From NCBI RefSeq assembly GCF_018398315.1, contig NZ_JAHBRW010000001.1, forward strand, positions 4,304,289-4,368,288: a stretch of 64,000 nucleotides of DNA, given 5' to 3'. The translations under genes were made by a program, and so were the position numbers. Positions 1-8,556 of this stretch are shown here, piece by piece (position 1 is the first letter of the stretch; every line of letters starts with the position of its first letter). This DNA comes from Chelatococcus sp. YT9. GTDB taxonomy: Bacteria > Pseudomonadota > Alphaproteobacteria > Rhizobiales > Beijerinckiaceae. The notes below the pieces were generated by a model that worked only from the letters and a program-made list of their open reading frames with translations, searched no databases and was not told where the DNA came from.

Positions 1-664
1 CACTTGCTGTCGGCCGCGGGAAGAGCTTGAGCGCGGCTGCGGTTATCACCGCAAGCGTCCCTTCGGAACCGATCAGCAGATTCCGCAGGTCATAGCCGGT
101 GTTGTTCTTGGCCAAGCGTTTGAGGCCATGCACAGGGGTGCCGTCGGCCAGCACATAATCGAGCCCAAGGACGAGCTCACGCGTAGTACCATAGCGGATC
201 ACATTGATCCCGCCCGCATTGGTGGCGACGATGCCGCCGATCTGGCAACTGCCTTCGCTGCCGAGGCTCATCGGGAAAAGCCGCTCGGCATCGGCCGCCG
301 CCCGTTGCACATCGGCAAGGATAGCGCCAGCCTCCACCACCATCGTATTGCCGGCCGTATCGATATCAAGGATGCGGTTGAGCCGTCCGAGCGCCAGCAC
401 GATCCCCGTGCCGCTTTCGTCAGGCGTCGCACCACCCGCTAATCCCGTGTGGCCGCCCTGCGGGAAGACCCGCGTACGTGTCTCGTTGGCCCAGCGCAGA
501 ATCGCTGAAACCTGCTCCACGCTGCGCGGACGCAAAACCGCCTCGGCTCGGCCGACATAACGCCCCCGCCAGTCGGCGAGATAGGGCGTCATGTCATCCT
601 CGGTCACCAGGATAGCGGCGGGATCGAGCGCATCAGCCAGGGCGCCGAGCTTCTTCAAGCTCAT
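1..664 (-). CDS. FAD-linked hydroxyacid dehydrogenase/oxidase (GlcD/D2HGDH-like), 3' end outside window
   Basis: About 221 N-terminal codons are present and the frame is open to the left edge. The translation shows the FAD_binding_4 (PCMH-type) fold: FPQGGHTGLAGG near residue 65, then GSEGSCQIGGIVATNAGG, and AKNNTGYDLRNLLIGSEGTL further on. This pattern is typical of D-2-hydroxyacid (2-hydroxyglutarate, lactate, glycolate) dehydrogenases, which oxidise a 2-hydroxy acid to the 2-keto acid and reduce FAD. The ATG at 664-662 overlaps the stop of the upstream SDR as TGATG, so the two are translationally coupled. It is the last visible gene of the minus-strand catabolic run. The C-terminal substrate domain is outside the window, so the substrate cannot be inferred. 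Family confidence is high, specificity unknown. Confidence 0.85.
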   Translation of the reverse strand, partial: MSLKKLGALADALDPAAILVTEDDMTPYLADWRGRYVGRAEAVLRPRSVEQVSAILRWANETRTRVFPQGGHTGLAGGATPDESGTGIVLALGRLNRILDIDTAGNTMVVEAGAILADVQRAAADAERLFPMSLGSEGSCQIGGIVATNAGGINVIRYGTTRELVLGLDYVLADGTPVHGLKRLAKNNTGYDLRNLLIGSEGTLAVITAAALKLFPRPTAS

Positions 665-1422
665 CACACCACCCCTGCATCGACGATGTAGTTCTGACCC
701 GTGCACATGCGGGCGGCATCAGACGCGAGGAACAGGACCATGGCGGCGATATCCTCGGGCAGGATCTCACCTTTAAGCGCCTGCCGCTCCTGCGCCCTGG
801 CGAGGCGTTCAGGAGTGGCGGCGGCGCGCTGGCGTTCCGTCATCACCCATCCAGGAGTGACGGCATTGACGCGGATGCCATCACCGCCGAGTTCCCGCGC
901 GAGTGAGCGCGTGAAGCCGACCACAGCGGATTTTGCCGTGGTATAGGCGATGATGCCCGGTGCGCCCTGCATCCAGGAGGTCGAACTGAGGTTGATCACC
1001 GCCCCACCGCGCCCTGCTCGCATGCCGGGCACAACAGCCTGCGTCACGAACATCATGTGCCGGAGGTTCACTGCTAGCCGGTCATCCCAGTAGGCCAGTG
1101 TAACGTCATCGAAGCGGTGCCGCTCATCATGGCCCGCGTTGTTGACGAGGATCGAGAAGGGTCCGAGCTTTGTGGCGAGCGTGTCGATGGCCGCGCATGT
1201 CGCCGCGATGTCACGCAGGTCGACAGCGGCGAAGGCCGTCGCGGCGCCCTCCCCGGCAAGCTTGTCGGCCAGCGCTTGGCCACGGCTAGCGTCGATATCG
1301 AGGAAGCCGACATGCGCGCCCTGCGCAGCAAAGGCTTCCACGACGGCGCGACCGATACCGTCTGCGCCTCCGGTGACGAGCACGGGCTTGGCCGCGAGGT
1401 CGGAATATTTCGCTTGGCTCAT
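664..1422 (-). CDS. classical short-chain dehydrogenase/reductase
   Basis: A 252-residue classical SDR. The Rossmann motif TGGADGIG lies near residue 17, NNAG near residue 92, and the catalytic Ser-Tyr-Lys set is visible as NLSSTS followed by YTTAK. The C-terminal part contains VTPGWVMTERQ, the usual substrate-loop region. The start at 1422 (MSQAKYSDL) is preferred because the upstream regulator/lactonase gene ends at 1427, four bases earlier, and residues upstream of this Met do not look like an SDR. It probably oxidises a sugar, sugar acid or hydroxy acid with NAD(P). Context supports a role in the same catabolic pathway as the FAD dehydrogenase and the lactonase domain next to it. The exact substrate is not readable. 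Confidence 0.9.
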   Translation of the reverse strand: MSQAKYSDLAAKPVLVTGGADGIGRAVVEAFAAQGAHVGFLDIDASRGQALADKLAGEGAATAFAAVDLRDIAATCAAIDTLATKLGPFSILVNNAGHDERHRFDDVTLAYWDDRLAVNLRHMMFVTQAVVPGMRAGRGGAVINLSSTSWMQGAPGIIAYTTAKSAVVGFTRSLARELGGDGIRVNAVTPGWVMTERQRAAATPERLARAQERQALKGEILPEDIAAMVLFLASDAARMCTGQNYIVDAGVV

Positions 1423-1426
1423 GATG

Positions 1427-3136
1427 CTATCCCGCAAAGGCATGCGCTGGCAGCCCCGGTACGTCGACCGGCAACGCAAACAGCCCACCGGAGAAGGGTG
1501 CGTCCGTCAGCACGCGGGATGGCAGGCGGATACGTGCGGACGTGATGAACAGCGTTTTCAAATCGCCCCCGCCGAAGGCGACGCTGGTCGGTCGCGGCAC
1601 GGGCAGGCGCACCTCGCGATCGAGCGTGCCGTCCGGCGCGAAACGCCTGACGCACCAACCATCCCAGATAGCGCACCAGACATAGCCTTCGATATCCACG
1701 GCGAGGCCATCGGGGCGCCCCTCCTCCTTGTCGACGGACGCGAAGATGCGGCGTTCGCCAACGGTGCCGGTCTCGACATCGAAGGCATAGGAGTAGATGC
1801 GGCCCGCCGAGTCGGCGAAATAGAGCGTGCGGCCGTCAGGGCTCCAGTCCAGCCCGTTGGCCACGGTGAAGCCCGTATCGGCCCGCTGCCAGGAGAGATC
1901 CGGCCCGATAGCGTAGAGCGCGCCCGCGGCGCGGCTTGCGTCGAGGCGCATGGTGCCAGCCCACATGCGCCCCCGCGCATCGCATTTGCCGTCGTTGAAG
2001 CGGTTGTCAGGAATATCGGCTTCAGGATCGACAAGCCGCGTCAGGCGGCCGCTCGCGAAATCGAAGGCTTCGAGGCCATCCTGCGTCAAGGCCACGAGAC
2101 CACCGTCATGGCGCGGCGCGACCGCACTGATGAGGCGCGGCATCACGACTTCCTCGTTGCTCCGGGTCGCCGGATCAAAGCGGTAGACGGCGGGCGCGAG
2201 GATATCGACCCAGTAAAGGCGCTGCTCCCGCGTTGACCACACGGGCCCCTCCGCGAGATGCGCCCCCCAGGGGAGCACGCATTCCACATCCGCGTCGGCG
2301 ACCCGCCCGGGCCGGACGTAAGAGGTGATGTTGAGCTGAGAGGCACCGACGTTCCCGGAAATCTGGCGGGCAGCCGCCATCAGATCGCGCCCCGTGACAT
2401 GCAGGCGATCGTTGGAGAGGCGGGAACTCGGCCCGAAAACGCCGAGGGCGGCCACGGCCTTGCCCGTGTGGTCGAAGACCGGCGCGGCCACCGAGGAGAC
2501 CCCGGGCACATGCTCAGCGAGCGAGATGGCATAGCCGCGAGCGCGGGACAAGGCGAGGTCGGCGACGAGCGCTCCCTCATCGGTGATCGTACGCTCGGAA
2601 TAGCGATCAAGCGTCATGCCATCGAGCAGTGCGCGCTGCTCGTGCGGGGCGGCGAAGGCAAGCAGCGCCTTGCCGCCGGCCGTGCAATGCAGCGGGGCCC
2701 GGCGGCCAATCTCGATGCGGAAGCCGAAAGCCCCGCCGCGCGAACGCTGATCGATATAGAGCACCTCACCATTATCAATGGCGCAGACCGCCACCGTTTC
2801 GCGGGTCTCATCGGCCAGCCGCTCGAGCATAGGCCCGGCGACGCCACGGAGGTCAAAGGATTCCCATACCCGGTGCGCCAGCTCGAACAGCCGGTGGCCG
2901 AGCCGGTAGGTGTTGTCGCTATCTTCGTGCCGTACCAGACGGAACAGCACCAGCGTATTGAGCATGCGGGCAAGCGTGCCCTTCGGCAGTTTGGTTGCCG
3001 CCTGCAGATCCTTGAAGCGCGGCGGCGAGGGATACTCCCCGATGACGTCGAGGAGATAGAGGCCCTTGGCGAGCGCCGCGGCGCCCGTCGGAACATCGCG
3101 CTCCTCAGGCGTCAGGACGCGCGCGTCTTGGTCCAT
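1427..3136 (-). CDS. IclR-family regulator fused to SMP-30/gluconolactonase domain
   Basis: One uninterrupted 569-residue frame carries two complete proteins. Residues about 15-75 form an IclR winged helix (KGLYLLDVIGEY, LPKGTLARMLNTL). Residues about 80-260 are the IclR effector domain (RLADETRETVAV, HCTAGGKALLAF, VSSVAAPVFD, ALGVFGPSSRL). After a short linker, residues about 283-569 are an SMP-30/gluconolactonase beta-propeller with the metal-site motifs HLAEGPVW, NRFNDGKCDARG, VANGLDWSPDG and RPDGLAVD all intact. A regulator and a sugar lactonase are therefore covalently joined. The start at 3136 follows a GAGGCGG ribosome site; an upstream ATG at 3175 is possible. The gene overlaps the preceding epimerase gene by 25 bp. 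It could sense and hydrolyse the same lactone. The domain calls are firm; the coupling of the two activities is inference. Confidence 0.9.
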   Translation of the reverse strand: MDQDARVLTPEERDVPTGAAALAKGLYLLDVIGEYPSPPRFKDLQAATKLPKGTLARMLNTLVLFRLVRHEDSDNTYRLGHRLFELAHRVWESFDLRGVAGPMLERLADETRETVAVCAIDNGEVLYIDQRSRGGAFGFRIEIGRRAPLHCTAGGKALLAFAAPHEQRALLDGMTLDRYSERTITDEGALVADLALSRARGYAISLAEHVPGVSSVAAPVFDHTGKAVAALGVFGPSSRLSNDRLHVTGRDLMAAARQISGNVGASQLNITSYVRPGRVADADVECVLPWGAHLAEGPVWSTREQRLYWVDILAPAVYRFDPATRSNEEVVMPRLISAVAPRHDGGLVALTQDGLEAFDFASGRLTRLVDPEADIPDNRFNDGKCDARGRMWAGTMRLDASRAAGALYAIGPDLSWQRADTGFTVANGLDWSPDGRTLYFADSAGRIYSYAFDVETGTVGERRIFASVDKEEGRPDGLAVDIEGYVWCAIWDGWCVRRFAPDGTLDREVRLPVPRPTSVAFGGGDLKTLFITSARIRLPSRVLTDAPFSGGLFALPVDVPGLPAHAFAG

Positions 3137-4095
3137 GTCTGTGCCGCCTCGCCGATCATGCGATCGATCGTCCATGCCGGTCGAAATCCTAATAGGTCGC
3201 GAATCTTGCTGTTGGAGGTGTGATAGTAGACACCCGCCCCGGGCAGATCGACGGTATGCAGCGGAAGGCCGGTGACGGCGGCCATCTGCGGCAGGGCGTC
3301 GGCGAAGTCAACGGGCTCTGTGGCGCCCAGATTGAAGGCCTCGCCCACCGCCTTGTCATGGTCTAGTCCGAGCAGGATGCCGGCCACCATGTCGCGCGTG
3401 TCGGTGATATGCATCTTGAACGGACGGCCGTTCTCGTTGCGTGACAGTACGAGCGCCTCGCGACCATCGTCCACACGCTTCAAGGCCTCCACGGCCGCTC
3501 GGTTGCCGAAGGCTTCCTGCTGCCGGATCTTCGGATGGAGGAAGAAGCGCGGCCCGGAGAAGAAGCTCGCGGGATCCAGGAGCTCGCTCGCGTCCTGGGT
3601 GTGCGAGAAGCGCAGGATGACGGAGGGGATGCCGGCCGTGCGCTCGGTGAAGCGCACGAGATCCTCGCCCAGAAGTTTTGTGAGCCCGTAAGGCGAACGC
3701 GGCTTGAGCGGATGTTTCTCGTCAATCGGCTGATAGTCCGGCACATTCTCTGGGTAAACTTCGCCCGACGAGGCAAAGACGATGCGGCCGACCTTGGCGG
3801 CGACGGCAGCTTCCAGAATGACCCGTGTCCCATCCACATTGGCGCGGTGCAGCTTGTCGGCGTCCGCCGCCAGCCACGACATGAAGGCACCAAGGTGAAG
3901 GATCGCGGTCGCGCCTTCGAGCGCGCGCCTCGCCGCGTCGCGATCGTCAAACGGACCGACCACTTCCCGATAGTTCTGATACACGAGCCCGAGCGGCCGC
4001 AGATCGAAACCCGCAACCTGCTCACCGCGATCGATGAGCGCTTGCACCACCTTGGAGCCAATGCGGCCGGCACTGCCGGTAACGACGATGGTCAT
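3112..4095 (-). CDS. NAD-dependent epimerase/dehydratase family (extended SDR)
   Basis: A 327-residue extended SDR. It begins MTIVVTGSAGRIGSKV (NAD-binding TGxxGxxG), has LHLGA at the second strand region, FASSGEVYPE before the active site, and YGLTK as the YxxxK catalytic pair. The C-terminal half contains HITDTRDMVAGI and FNLGA, as in sugar epimerases and dehydrogenases of this superfamily. The ATG at 4095 follows GAGGAC. Its position inside an acid-sugar cluster beside a lactonase domain suggests oxidation of a sugar or uronate to a lactone, as uronate dehydrogenases do. It lacks close visible similarity to the Agrobacterium Udh as I recall it, so only the superfamily is claimed. Confidence 0.85.
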   Translation of the reverse strand: MTIVVTGSAGRIGSKVVQALIDRGEQVAGFDLRPLGLVYQNYREVVGPFDDRDAARRALEGATAILHLGAFMSWLAADADKLHRANVDGTRVILEAAVAAKVGRIVFASSGEVYPENVPDYQPIDEKHPLKPRSPYGLTKLLGEDLVRFTERTAGIPSVILRFSHTQDASELLDPASFFSGPRFFLHPKIRQQEAFGNRAAVEALKRVDDGREALVLSRNENGRPFKMHITDTRDMVAGILLGLDHDKAVGEAFNLGATEPVDFADALPQMAAVTGLPLHTVDLPGAGVYYHTSNSKIRDLLGFRPAWTIDRMIGEAAQTWTKTRAS

Positions 4096-4196
4096 GATTG
4101 TCCTCTAGTCTGCCAAATGACAGTTGTCTTGCACGCACTGATGACCCGAGGAATAGCGCCTCACCACCGCTCGCCCGAGCCTGATCATCAGCGTCC

Positions 4197-4296
4197 CCTC
4201 TCCCCGGCGGGGAGAAGGACAGGATGAGGGGCATCGAGAGGGGAAATATCCCCTCGCCCGGACGCTGCGCGTCCGATCTCTCCCGCCGGGAAGAGG
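4197..4296. repeat. fold-back intergenic repeat, type A
   Basis: Near-matching terminal inverted repeats lie at 4197-4216 and 4277-4296 (core CCTCTCCCCGGCGGG). Between and within them are further perfect small hairpins: 4199-4215 (TCTCCCC-GGC-GGGGAGA), 4238-4255 (arms GAGGGGA/TCCCCTC) and 4260-4274 (GGACGC-TGC-GCGTCC). The unit sits in the gap between the epimerase gene and the ABC ATPase stop at 4325. As RNA on the minus strand it would form several stacked hairpins between two operon genes, so it could protect the upstream message or limit read-through. Confidence 0.7.
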
Positions 4297-4324
4297 TGAC
4301 CGCCGCCTCGAAAAGGTCTTCCCC

Positions 4325-5455
4325 TCACCGCACCGCGCGGCCGGTTTCGGCGTCGAACACATGCAGGCGTGCCGGATCGAACCCGAGCTGGACCGGCCGG
4401 CCAAGGGCGATGTCGCCCGCGTTGATCAGGCGCGCAATCTGCGCATCCCCCCGCTCGTCATCGACCCCCGCCGCGCGCGCGATGTCGGTGCGATTGGCCT
4501 CGGGAATGTCACAATAGACATATTTCTCGCTGCCTAGGCTTTCGACGAGCCGCGGGCTCACCGTGAACGTGACCGGGCTGTTGCCTTCCGTGATATGCTC
4601 AGGCCTCAGGCCAAGAATAACCTCGCGGCCATCAAGGGGCTTCAGGCGTTCGGCCGGCAACGTCAGTTTCACGTCCTGCCCATAGAGCGAGACCGTCCCT
4701 GCTCCGCTGCCGAGCTTCAGCTTCGACTTGAGGAAGTTCATGCCCGGTGACCCGATAAAGCCGGCGACGAACAGATTCGCCGGGTTCGCGAACATCTCAT
4801 CCGGCGCGGCGATCTGCTGAATTTCGCCATCGCGCATGATGACGATGCGATCAGCCATCGTCATCGCCTCGATCTGGTCATGCGTCACATAGATCGTGGT
4901 GACGCCGAGCCGCTTGTGCAGGGCGCTGATCTCGGCGCGCATATGCACCCGGAGCTTGGCATCGAGGTTGGACAGAGGCTCATCCATCAGGAAGGCCTGC
5001 GGCTCACGCACGATGGCGCGCCCGAGCGCCACGCGCTGGCGCTGGCCGCCCGAGAGCGCCCGCGGCCTACGTTCGAGCAGGTGCTCGACGCCGAGAATAC
5101 GGGCCGCTTCCTTGACGCGCCGATCGATCTCGGCGGCCGGAGTTCCCCGCATCTTCAGGCCGAAGCCCATGTTCTTGGCCACGGTAAGATGTGGATAAAG
5201 CGCATAATTCTGGAACACCATGGCGATGTCACGATCACCAGGCGCCAGATCCGTCACCTCCCGGTCGCCGATGAGCACGCGACCTGAGGTCGCCTCCTCC
5301 AGGCCGGCGAGGATTTTCAACATGGTCGACTTGCCACAGCCGGAGGGGCCGACGAAGACCACGAATTCACCGTCGGCGATGTCGAGATTGAAATCCTTCA
5401 GGACCGCGAGCGGACCATAGGATTTCGTGACGTGTTCGATACGGATTCCCGCCAT
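4325..5455 (-). CDS. sugar-type ABC transporter ATP-binding protein (MalK/UgpC family)
   Basis: A 376-residue importer ATPase. Walker A is GPSGCGKST, the signature is LSGGQRQR, Walker B ends in [14 protein letters not shown], and the H-loop is VTHDQ. A C-terminal TOBE-type domain (about residues 235-376, with ILGLRPEHI) marks the CUT1 sugar family, where it takes part in contacts with the permeases. It energises uptake through the two permeases encoded immediately upstream (5471-7273). The gap to the preceding permease gene is only 15 bases. Downstream of its stop lies the type A repeat. Which sugar is carried cannot be read from an ATPase of this family. Confidence 0.93.
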   Translation of the reverse strand: MAGIRIEHVTKSYGPLAVLKDFNLDIADGEFVVFVGPSGCGKSTMLKILAGLEEATSGRVLIGDREVTDLAPGDRDIAMVFQNYALYPHLTVAKNMGFGLKMRGTPAAEIDRRVKEAARILGVEHLLERRPRALSGGQRQRVALGRAIVREPQAFLMDEPLSNLDAKLRVHMRAEISALHKRLGVTTIYVTHDQIEAMTMADRIVIMRDGEIQQIAAPDEMFANPANLFVAGFIGSPGMNFLKSKLKLGSGAGTVSLYGQDVKLTLPAERLKPLDGREVILGLRPEHITEGNSPVTFTVSPRLVESLGSEKYVYCDIPEANRTDIARAAGVDDERGDAQIARLINAGDIALGRPVQLGFDPARLHVFDAETGRAVR

Positions 5456-5470
5456 GCGTGTTTCACGGCC

Positions 5471-6301
5471 TCACTTTTCGGCGCCAGCGGTCAGCCCGCC
5501 GACGAGGTAGCGCTCAAGGAACAGGTAGATGACGATGATCGGCAGGGCGACGAGTACCGCTGCGGCCGAAATCTGGTTCCAGTTGGTGATGTACTCGCCC
5601 TTCATGGTCGTGATGCCTAGATTGGCCGTCCAGTTGGTCTGCGAGTTGGTCAGGAAGGTGCGGGCATAGGCATAGTCCGACCACGACAGCACGAAACCGT
5701 AGAGAGCGGTTGCGGCGAGCCCGGGTGTCGCGACCGGCAGGATCACGCGGAACATGGCGCCGAGCGGCGAGCAGCCGTCGACCATGGCCGCCTGTTCAAG
5801 CTCACGCGGAATGGTGTCAAAATAGCCCTTCAGCATCCAGGTGCTGAAGGGAACGATCAGCGTCGCATGGGCGAGAATGATCGACCACAAGCTGCCGATC
5901 AGACCGAGCTGCCGGAAGATGCCGAACAACGGAATGACGAGCAGGGTCGCCGGCAGCATCTTCGCCGTCAGGATGAACAGGCCGAGCGAGGGCCCGCCCC
6001 TCAACCGGAAGCGTGACAGCGAATAGCCGGCAAAGACGGAGACGAACATCGAAATGCCGACCGAACCGAGTGCCGCGAGGATCGAGTTACCGAGCCACAG
6101 CGGGATGGGCCGCTCTTCCATGATCTGCCTGAAGATGCCCCACTGGGGCACCTCCGGCCAGAACTTCGGCGGCAGATGATGCAGTGAGTCCGCCGGCGAA
6201 AGCGCCGTCACCACCAGCCAGTAGATGGGGAACAGAAGCACCCCGCAGGTGAGGACGACACCGAGATAGAGAAGAGCCTGACGGCTGGGACGTGTGCGCA
6301 T
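5471..6301 (-). CDS. sugar ABC transporter permease (MalG/LacG type)
   Basis: A 276-residue inner-membrane permease with about six hydrophobic segments, the first starting near residue 10 (YLGVVLTCGVLLFPIYW). The EAA cytoplasmic loop is present as RELEQAAMVDGCSPLGAMFRVILP, read in pieces around residue 175, which docks to the ATPase. This is the inner-membrane partner usually encoded second in CUT1 operons. Twelve bases separate it from the MalF-type permease gene upstream. With the binding protein at 8557-9864 and the ATPase at 4325-5455 it forms a complete importer. Confidence 0.92.
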   Translation of the reverse strand: MRTRPSRQALLYLGVVLTCGVLLFPIYWLVVTALSPADSLHHLPPKFWPEVPQWGIFRQIMEERPIPLWLGNSILAALGSVGISMFVSVFAGYSLSRFRLRGGPSLGLFILTAKMLPATLLVIPLFGIFRQLGLIGSLWSIILAHATLIVPFSTWMLKGYFDTIPRELEQAAMVDGCSPLGAMFRVILPVATPGLAATALYGFVLSWSDYAYARTFLTNSQTNWTANLGITTMKGEYITNWNQISAAAVLVALPIIVIYLFLERYLVGGLTAGAEK

Positions 6302-6313
6302 CGCGGTGCCTCC

Positions 6314-7273
6314 TCAATAGATCGATTCAGCCGAGCGCCCGACCATCAGGCGGCTGGCGATGACGCAGAGGATGAGGGTGACGACGCCGACCGCCGAGGC
6401 ATAGCCCATCTTGAAGAAGCTGAAGGCCTGCTCGTAGGTCATGATCGACAGGGTCTGCGTCGCCTTCAGCGGGCCGCCGCCGGTGAGCACGTAGATGATG
6501 GAGAAATCGCGGAACACCCACAGGATGGTCAGCACCATGGTGACGCCGAGCACCGGCATCAGACAGGGCAAGGTGATGTTGATGAAGCGCTGCCAGCCAT
6601 TGGCGCCGTCGACGCGGGCGGCGTTGTAGAAATCCTCCGGAATGGATTGGAGACCAGCCAGCGTCATGATCGACACGAACGGATAGCCCTTCCACACCAT
6701 GGTCACCGCCACCGCCGCGAAGGCCGCGGTCGGGTCCGAGAACCAGTTGATGGTCGTGTTGACGAGGCCGAGCTTGATGAAAAACCAGTTCATCAGGCCG
6801 AAGGAGGAATCGAAGATCCAGGCGAAGATGACGACTGCGACGATCTCCGGCACAGCCCAGGGCAGCGCCACGAACAGCCGTGCGATCGCCCGGCCCCGGA
6901 ACTTGTTGTTCACGAGCAGCCCCGTCCCTACACCCAGCACGAAGCAGGCGATCGTGACGACGACGATGAGCTTGAAGGTCACCCAACAGGCCATCCAGAA
7001 CTCGGGCGACGTGAACAGCCGCTCGTAGTTGATCGTCGTGAAGGGACGGCGCGGAGCGCCGAGCCTCACGAGACCGACGTTCTGGAAGGACATGTCGACC
7101 GAGACGAACAACGGATAGATGATGATCAGCGCGATCAGCACCACCGCCGGCGCCAGCAGCAGGTAGCCGAGCCAATGGCGGCGGCTCGGCCGGGCCAAGT
7201 CGAGACCGAACCTGCGGCGCGATGGAGCAGAGCTCGGCGTGAAGGGCGGCGCGATGGTGGGGTGCTGGTTCAT
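6314..7273 (-). CDS. sugar ABC transporter permease (MalF/UgpA type)
   Basis: A 319-residue permease. A basic cytoplasmic N-terminus (RPSRRHWLGY) precedes a first membrane segment LLLAPAVVLIALIIIYPLFV, and about six segments follow. The EAA loop reads NAARVDGANGWQRFINITLP. The start at 7273 (MNQHPTIAPP) overlaps the stop of the M14 hydrolase gene as ATGA, which is better than the ATG nine codons upstream. The hydrolase and transporter genes are therefore translationally coupled, which argues that the hydrolase acts on the imported compound. Confidence 0.92.
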   Translation of the reverse strand: MNQHPTIAPPFTPSSAPSRRRFGLDLARPSRRHWLGYLLLAPAVVLIALIIIYPLFVSVDMSFQNVGLVRLGAPRRPFTTINYERLFTSPEFWMACWVTFKLIVVVTIACFVLGVGTGLLVNNKFRGRAIARLFVALPWAVPEIVAVVIFAWIFDSSFGLMNWFFIKLGLVNTTINWFSDPTAAFAAVAVTMVWKGYPFVSIMTLAGLQSIPEDFYNAARVDGANGWQRFINITLPCLMPVLGVTMVLTILWVFRDFSIIYVLTGGGPLKATQTLSIMTYEQAFSFFKMGYASAVGVVTLILCVIASRLMVGRSAESIY

Positions 7274-8322
7274 TGGCGCTCCAAGCTTTGGCGGGCCCAC
7301 ATGAAAGCGGTATCGCCGGCGACGAAGGTCTGCTTGACCCAGAGTGGGACGGCCCCATCGAAGGGCGCGCGGATCGGCGTCTCGCCGTCGAAGGCGGCAA
7401 CCTCGCCCTCAGCGTACGCAACGAAGTCGCCAGGCCGGCTGAGAAGGCGGACGCCGGCGGTCTCGACGGCCTGCGCCTCCTCGACCGTGATCAGCCGCCG
7501 CGGGGACGGGTCTCGCCAAACGATGAGCGAGGCTGCGGTCTCATCGGAGATCAGGCCATGGACGGCGAGCAGCTTCGCGATGGTCGAAAGGGCGACATCG
7601 GCGCTGGACCGCGCGAAAAACAGGCCGCATTCGACCGTCAGGCCTATAGCGTTTCCACCGGGGTCGCTGAATTGATTGTAGTTGGTCAGGGTCGGGCTGT
7701 GGACGCTGCCCTTGTTGAAGACAAAGCGCGTATGGGGCTGCCCGATGCGGTCGGCGAGCGCGGCCGCACGCGAGCCGGGCTTCAGCACGAAATAAGGGGT
7801 CGCCTCATAGGGCGTGGCATGGAGGTCGAGCAGCACGTCAGCGCTGGCGACCAGCGGCCGTAGCTGCCGGGCGCGATCGAGCTCGACGGAACGACGATCG
7901 CTGTCGAGGATCGCGTCGTCCCATAGCCGATTGAAATCATCCTCGATGAAGCGAATGCCGTAGGGATCCACGCCATTGGTCGCGGCATGGGCGGCCACGT
8001 TGCAGATGGCGAGAGACAAACGGCCGATCTCCGGACGAATGCCCCGTTCGAGCAAGGTGATCACCGCCTCAAGCCCACCCGGCTCGTTGCCGTGGGCAAG
8101 GGACGTCACCAGCACATGCGGACCGGCCCGGCCGCTGTCGAAAGTGAATGCGTAGGGAATCCCGCCCTCACCTTTCGCGAAGGGGCTGAGATCCCGACGC
8201 GGGATGCCGGTGTGACGACGTTCTTCTTCGATCCGCGCGCTGACTGCCGTCGCGCGGTCGCGCAATACGGCCAAATCCTCGCGCGCTGAATCTTGTGCGA
8301 TGGTTGGGCTCTCAGCGGTCAT
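7270..8322 (-). CDS. M14-family succinylglutamate desuccinylase/aspartoacylase-like zinc hydrolase
   Basis: A 350-residue protein with the zinc-ligand motif of the family: LAHGNEPGG near residue 78 (His and Glu ligands) and LDLHATPYEA near residue 168 (third ligand His). VECG near residue 228 carries the likely catalytic Glu. Enzymes of this group cleave an amide or peptide-like bond to release a free amine or acid; AstE and aspartoacylase are the named examples. Its location between the binding-protein gene and the permease genes of a sugar importer, with an ATGA overlap to the permease, is unusual for arginine catabolism. It more likely deacylates or de-conjugates the imported compound. Family is clear, substrate unknown. 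Confidence 0.85.
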   Translation of the reverse strand: MTAESPTIAQDSAREDLAVLRDRATAVSARIEEERRHTGIPRRDLSPFAKGEGGIPYAFTFDSGRAGPHVLVTSLAHGNEPGGLEAVITLLERGIRPEIGRLSLAICNVAAHAATNGVDPYGIRFIEDDFNRLWDDAILDSDRRSVELDRARQLRPLVASADVLLDLHATPYEATPYFVLKPGSRAAALADRIGQPHTRFVFNKGSVHSPTLTNYNQFSDPGGNAIGLTVECGLFFARSSADVALSTIAKLLAVHGLISDETAASLIVWRDPSPRRLITVEEAQAVETAGVRLLSRPGDFVAYAEGEVAAFDGETPIRAPFDGAVPLWVKQTFVAGDTAFMWARQSLERQ

Positions 8323-8409
8323 GGTGGTCCGGATCGATGTTCAGGGCTTTGGTTTGGTCGCTGTTCGATGTCTAGCGGTCATCTGCGGAAGGGGCAGCGC
8401 CTGTTCCCC

Positions 8410-8544
8410 CACCCCTTACCCCCTCCCAACAAGGGGGAGGGGGACGGCAGCGTTGCGGATAAATCCGACACCATGCCGTGCACTGGGGAAAGAGGCGCGC
8501 CGCCAACCGATGCCCCTCCCCTTGTGGGGAGCGGTAAGGGGTAG
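8410..8544. repeat. fold-back intergenic repeat, type B (MITE-like)
   Basis: Long terminal inverted repeats flank a 135-bp unit. The left arm at 8410-8433 contains CCCCTTACCCCCTCCCAACA; the right arm at 8521-8544, read on the other strand, contains CCCCTTACCGCTCCCCACAA. Each arm can also form its own G/C hairpin. The unit lies between the binding-protein stop (8557) and the hydrolase start (8322). In binding-protein operons such stem-loops often hold the level of the binding-protein message above that of the permeases, and that is the likely effect here. It has no coding capacity. Confidence 0.7.
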
Positions 8545-8556
8545 GGCGCTACGCCC

